DNA of 10,954 nt. Source: Streptosporangiaceae bacterium (GTDB lineage: Bacteria > Actinomycetota > Actinomycetes > Streptosporangiales > Streptosporangiaceae). The notes below the pieces were generated by a model that worked only from the letters and a program-made list of their open reading frames with translations, was not told the DNA's origin and did not search any database. Below are positions 9,822 to 10,954 of the stretch, piece after piece. Within the stretch, counting starts at the first letter, position 1, and every line of letters starts with the position of its first letter. Where the stretch lies: positions 1 through 10,954 of the forward strand of contig JASIBM010000379.1 in assembly GCA_030045175.1 (NCBI GenBank), given 5' to 3'. The position numbers and the translations under genes were made by a program.

Positions 9822-10674
9822 GGCCGAGGTCGCGGTGGGCGACCTGGACGGCTATGCGTTGCCCGCTGAGCCTGGCCCCGATCTCCTCGGCGAGCACCAC
9901 GCTGCGGTGCTTGCCCCCGGTGCAACCGACGGCGAGCGTGACGAAGCGCTTGCCTGCCTGCTCATAACCGGCCAGCGTGATCTCGACGGCCTCGACGTAG
10001 GCCCGCAGGAAGCTGCCGGCCTGCGGGTGGCCGAGCACGTAGTCCCGGACGGCACCGTCCTGGCCAGTCTGCTTGGCGAGCTCAGGCACCCAGTGCGGGT
10101 TAGGCAGGAACCGGCAGTCCGCCACCATGTCGGCGTCGACCGGCAGGCCGTACTTGAACCCGAAGGAGAGCACGGTGACCCGTAGCGTGGCATCGTGCTC
10201 GCTGCCGAACACGTCGCGCATGCGGGCGCGCAGCTCATGGATGTTCAGCGCGGAGGTATCGAGGACCAGGTCAGCCTCGGCCCGGACGCCGCGCAACTGA
10301 TCGCGCTCCGCGGCGATCCCGTCGATGACCCGGCCGCTGTCTTGCAGCGGGTGCGGTCGCCGCACGTTCTCGAACCTGCGCACCAGCGTGTCGTCGCCGG
10401 CTTCGAGGAACACCACGTACGGGTGCGCGCCGCTGGCGTCCAGGTCGGCGATCGCCGACTTGAGGTCGGTGGAGAACGCCCGGCTGCGCAGGTCGACCAC
10501 GGCAGCGACCTTGGGCACCGCCGCCCTTGCCCGCCTGGCCAGGTCGAGCATGGTCACCAGCATGGCCGGAGGCAGGTTGTCGGCGACGAACCAGTCCATG
10601 TCCTCGAGCGCCTTGGCCGCCGTGGACCGGCCTGCCCCCGACATGCCGGTGATGATGACGATCTCAGGCGCCAT
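9814..10674 (-). CDS. rapZ: RapZ/YvcJ-family P-loop nucleotide-binding protein
   Basis: A 286-residue RNase-adaptor/GTPase family protein. E. coli RapZ directs RNase E to the sRNA GlmZ to control glucosamine-6-phosphate synthase; actinobacterial members are less studied. The ATG at 10672-10674 gives MAPEIVIITG, with the Walker A GMSGAGRST at 10-18, matching the usual distance from the N-terminus. Upstream in-frame sequence to 10875 is Arg/Pro-rich and lies over uvrC, so it is excluded. Other signatures: ALEDMDWFVADNLPP (22-36), ENVRRPHPL (102-110), SFGFKYGLPVDAD (170-182), CRFLPNPHWVPEL (187-199) and the C-terminal phosphate/ligand-binding GCTGGKHRSV (250-259). Walker A has Arg where Lys is usual, a substitution I recall from streptomycete homologues. 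It overlaps uvrC by 11 bases and yvcK by 8. Confidence 0.95.
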   Translation of the reverse strand: MAPEIVIITGMSGAGRSTAAKALEDMDWFVADNLPPAMLVTMLDLARRARAAVPKVAAVVDLRSRAFSTDLKSAIADLDASGAHPYVVFLEAGDDTLVRRFENVRRPHPLQDSGRVIDGIAAERDQLRGVRAEADLVLDTSALNIHELRARMRDVFGSEHDATLRVTVLSFGFKYGLPVDADMVADCRFLPNPHWVPELAKQTGQDGAVRDYVLGHPQAGSFLRAYVEAVEITLAGYEQAGKRFVTLAVGCTGGKHRSVVLAEEIGARLSGQRIAVQVAHRDLGRE

Positions 10675-10954
10675 CTGGACCGCCCCCGTTCGTGCTAGTG
10701 GCAGCTCCAGTTTCCCGCGCGTGCAGCGCCATCGTGACCATCTCGGCCAGCTTCGGCCCGAAGCCGGCAACCTCGGCGATCTCGCCGGCGGACGCCTGGC
10801 GCAGCTTGCGCACCGAGCCGAAGTGCCTGAGCAGCGCCGCCCGCCTGGCCGGCCCAAGCCCGGGCAGCGCGTCAAGCTCGCTGACCTGTTGCGCCGCCGT
10901 GCGCTTGGCCCTGTGGTAGGTAATGGCGAACCTGTGCGCCTCGTCCCTGACGCG
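10664..10954 (-). CDS. uvrC: Excinuclease ABC subunit C, C-terminal end only
   Basis: The last 96 codons of UvrC, the nuclease that makes both incisions in UvrABC nucleotide excision repair; the rest lies beyond the right edge. The visible protein opens with RVRDEAHRFAITYHRAKR, the conserved end of the RNase H-like nuclease domain. It continues with the tandem helix-hairpin-helix DNA-binding domain: LDALPGLGPARRAALLRHFGS, then ASAGEIAEVAGFGPKLAEMV. A short poorly conserved Gly-rich tail follows before the TGA at 10664-10666. The stop lies inside rapZ (11-base overlap), so the two are almost certainly co-transcribed. No internal stop is seen. Confidence 0.96.
   Translation of the reverse strand, partial: RVRDEAHRFAITYHRAKRTAAQQVSELDALPGLGPARRAALLRHFGSVRKLRQASAGEIAEVAGFGPKLAEMVTMALHARETGAATSTNGGGPDGA

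Noticed and set aside
10622..10650. Arg in place of Lys in the RapZ Walker A motif as a sign of a dead P-loop
   Set aside because: From memory, streptomycete homologues carry the same GMSGAGRST form, so it is a clade feature rather than a defect of this gene.

Overview
The window is GC-rich chromosomal DNA from an actinomycete (high-GC Gram-positive). The evidence is a strong G/C bias at third codon positions, frequent GTG starts, and a minus-strand gene order (uvrC-rapZ-yvcK-whiA-gap-pgk-tpiA-secG-rbpA-like) that matches, from memory, the arrangement in Streptomyces and relatives. Genus and species cannot be fixed from sequence alone. Arginine AGG codons are commoner than I would expect for a streptomycete (10 of 53 Arg codons in glgX, counted by eye), so a related but different lineage is plausible.

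Layout. Left third, plus strand: the 3' portion of glgX (glycogen debranching enzyme, cut by the window edge); then, 10 bases later, a secreted protein of unknown function built from three diverged cysteine-containing repeats; then a hairpin and a probable leaderless promoter; then a RibD C-terminal-domain (pyrimidine reductase family) protein. That gene ends 8 bases from the end of a convergent RbpA-like gene. Everything to its right is on the minus strand. In transcription order from the right edge, the first block is uvrC (3' end only), rapZ, yvcK and whiA, with overlapping or nearly abutting junctions. A 121-base gap with a weak promoter candidate follows. The second block is gap, pgk, tpiA, secG and the rbpA-like gene, tightly spaced, with pgk and tpiA overlapping by 4 bases.

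How the genes work together. gap, pgk and tpiA encode three consecutive steps of lower glycolysis; secG encodes a small subunit of the Sec translocon; the RbpA-like gene product probably acts on RNA polymerase. whiA, yvcK and rapZ form a widely conserved trio (sporulation/division regulator, UDP-sugar-binding carbon/cell-envelope regulator, and P-loop adaptor protein), here next to the nucleotide excision repair gene uvrC. glgX links to storage glycogen breakdown.

Most of the window is conserved core genome. I found no CRISPR array, mobile element, tRNA or rRNA, and no clearly new multi-gene system. The part that looks least described is the three-repeat secreted protein at 2100-3179. The RbpA paralogue with an apparently neutralised basic linker comes second.
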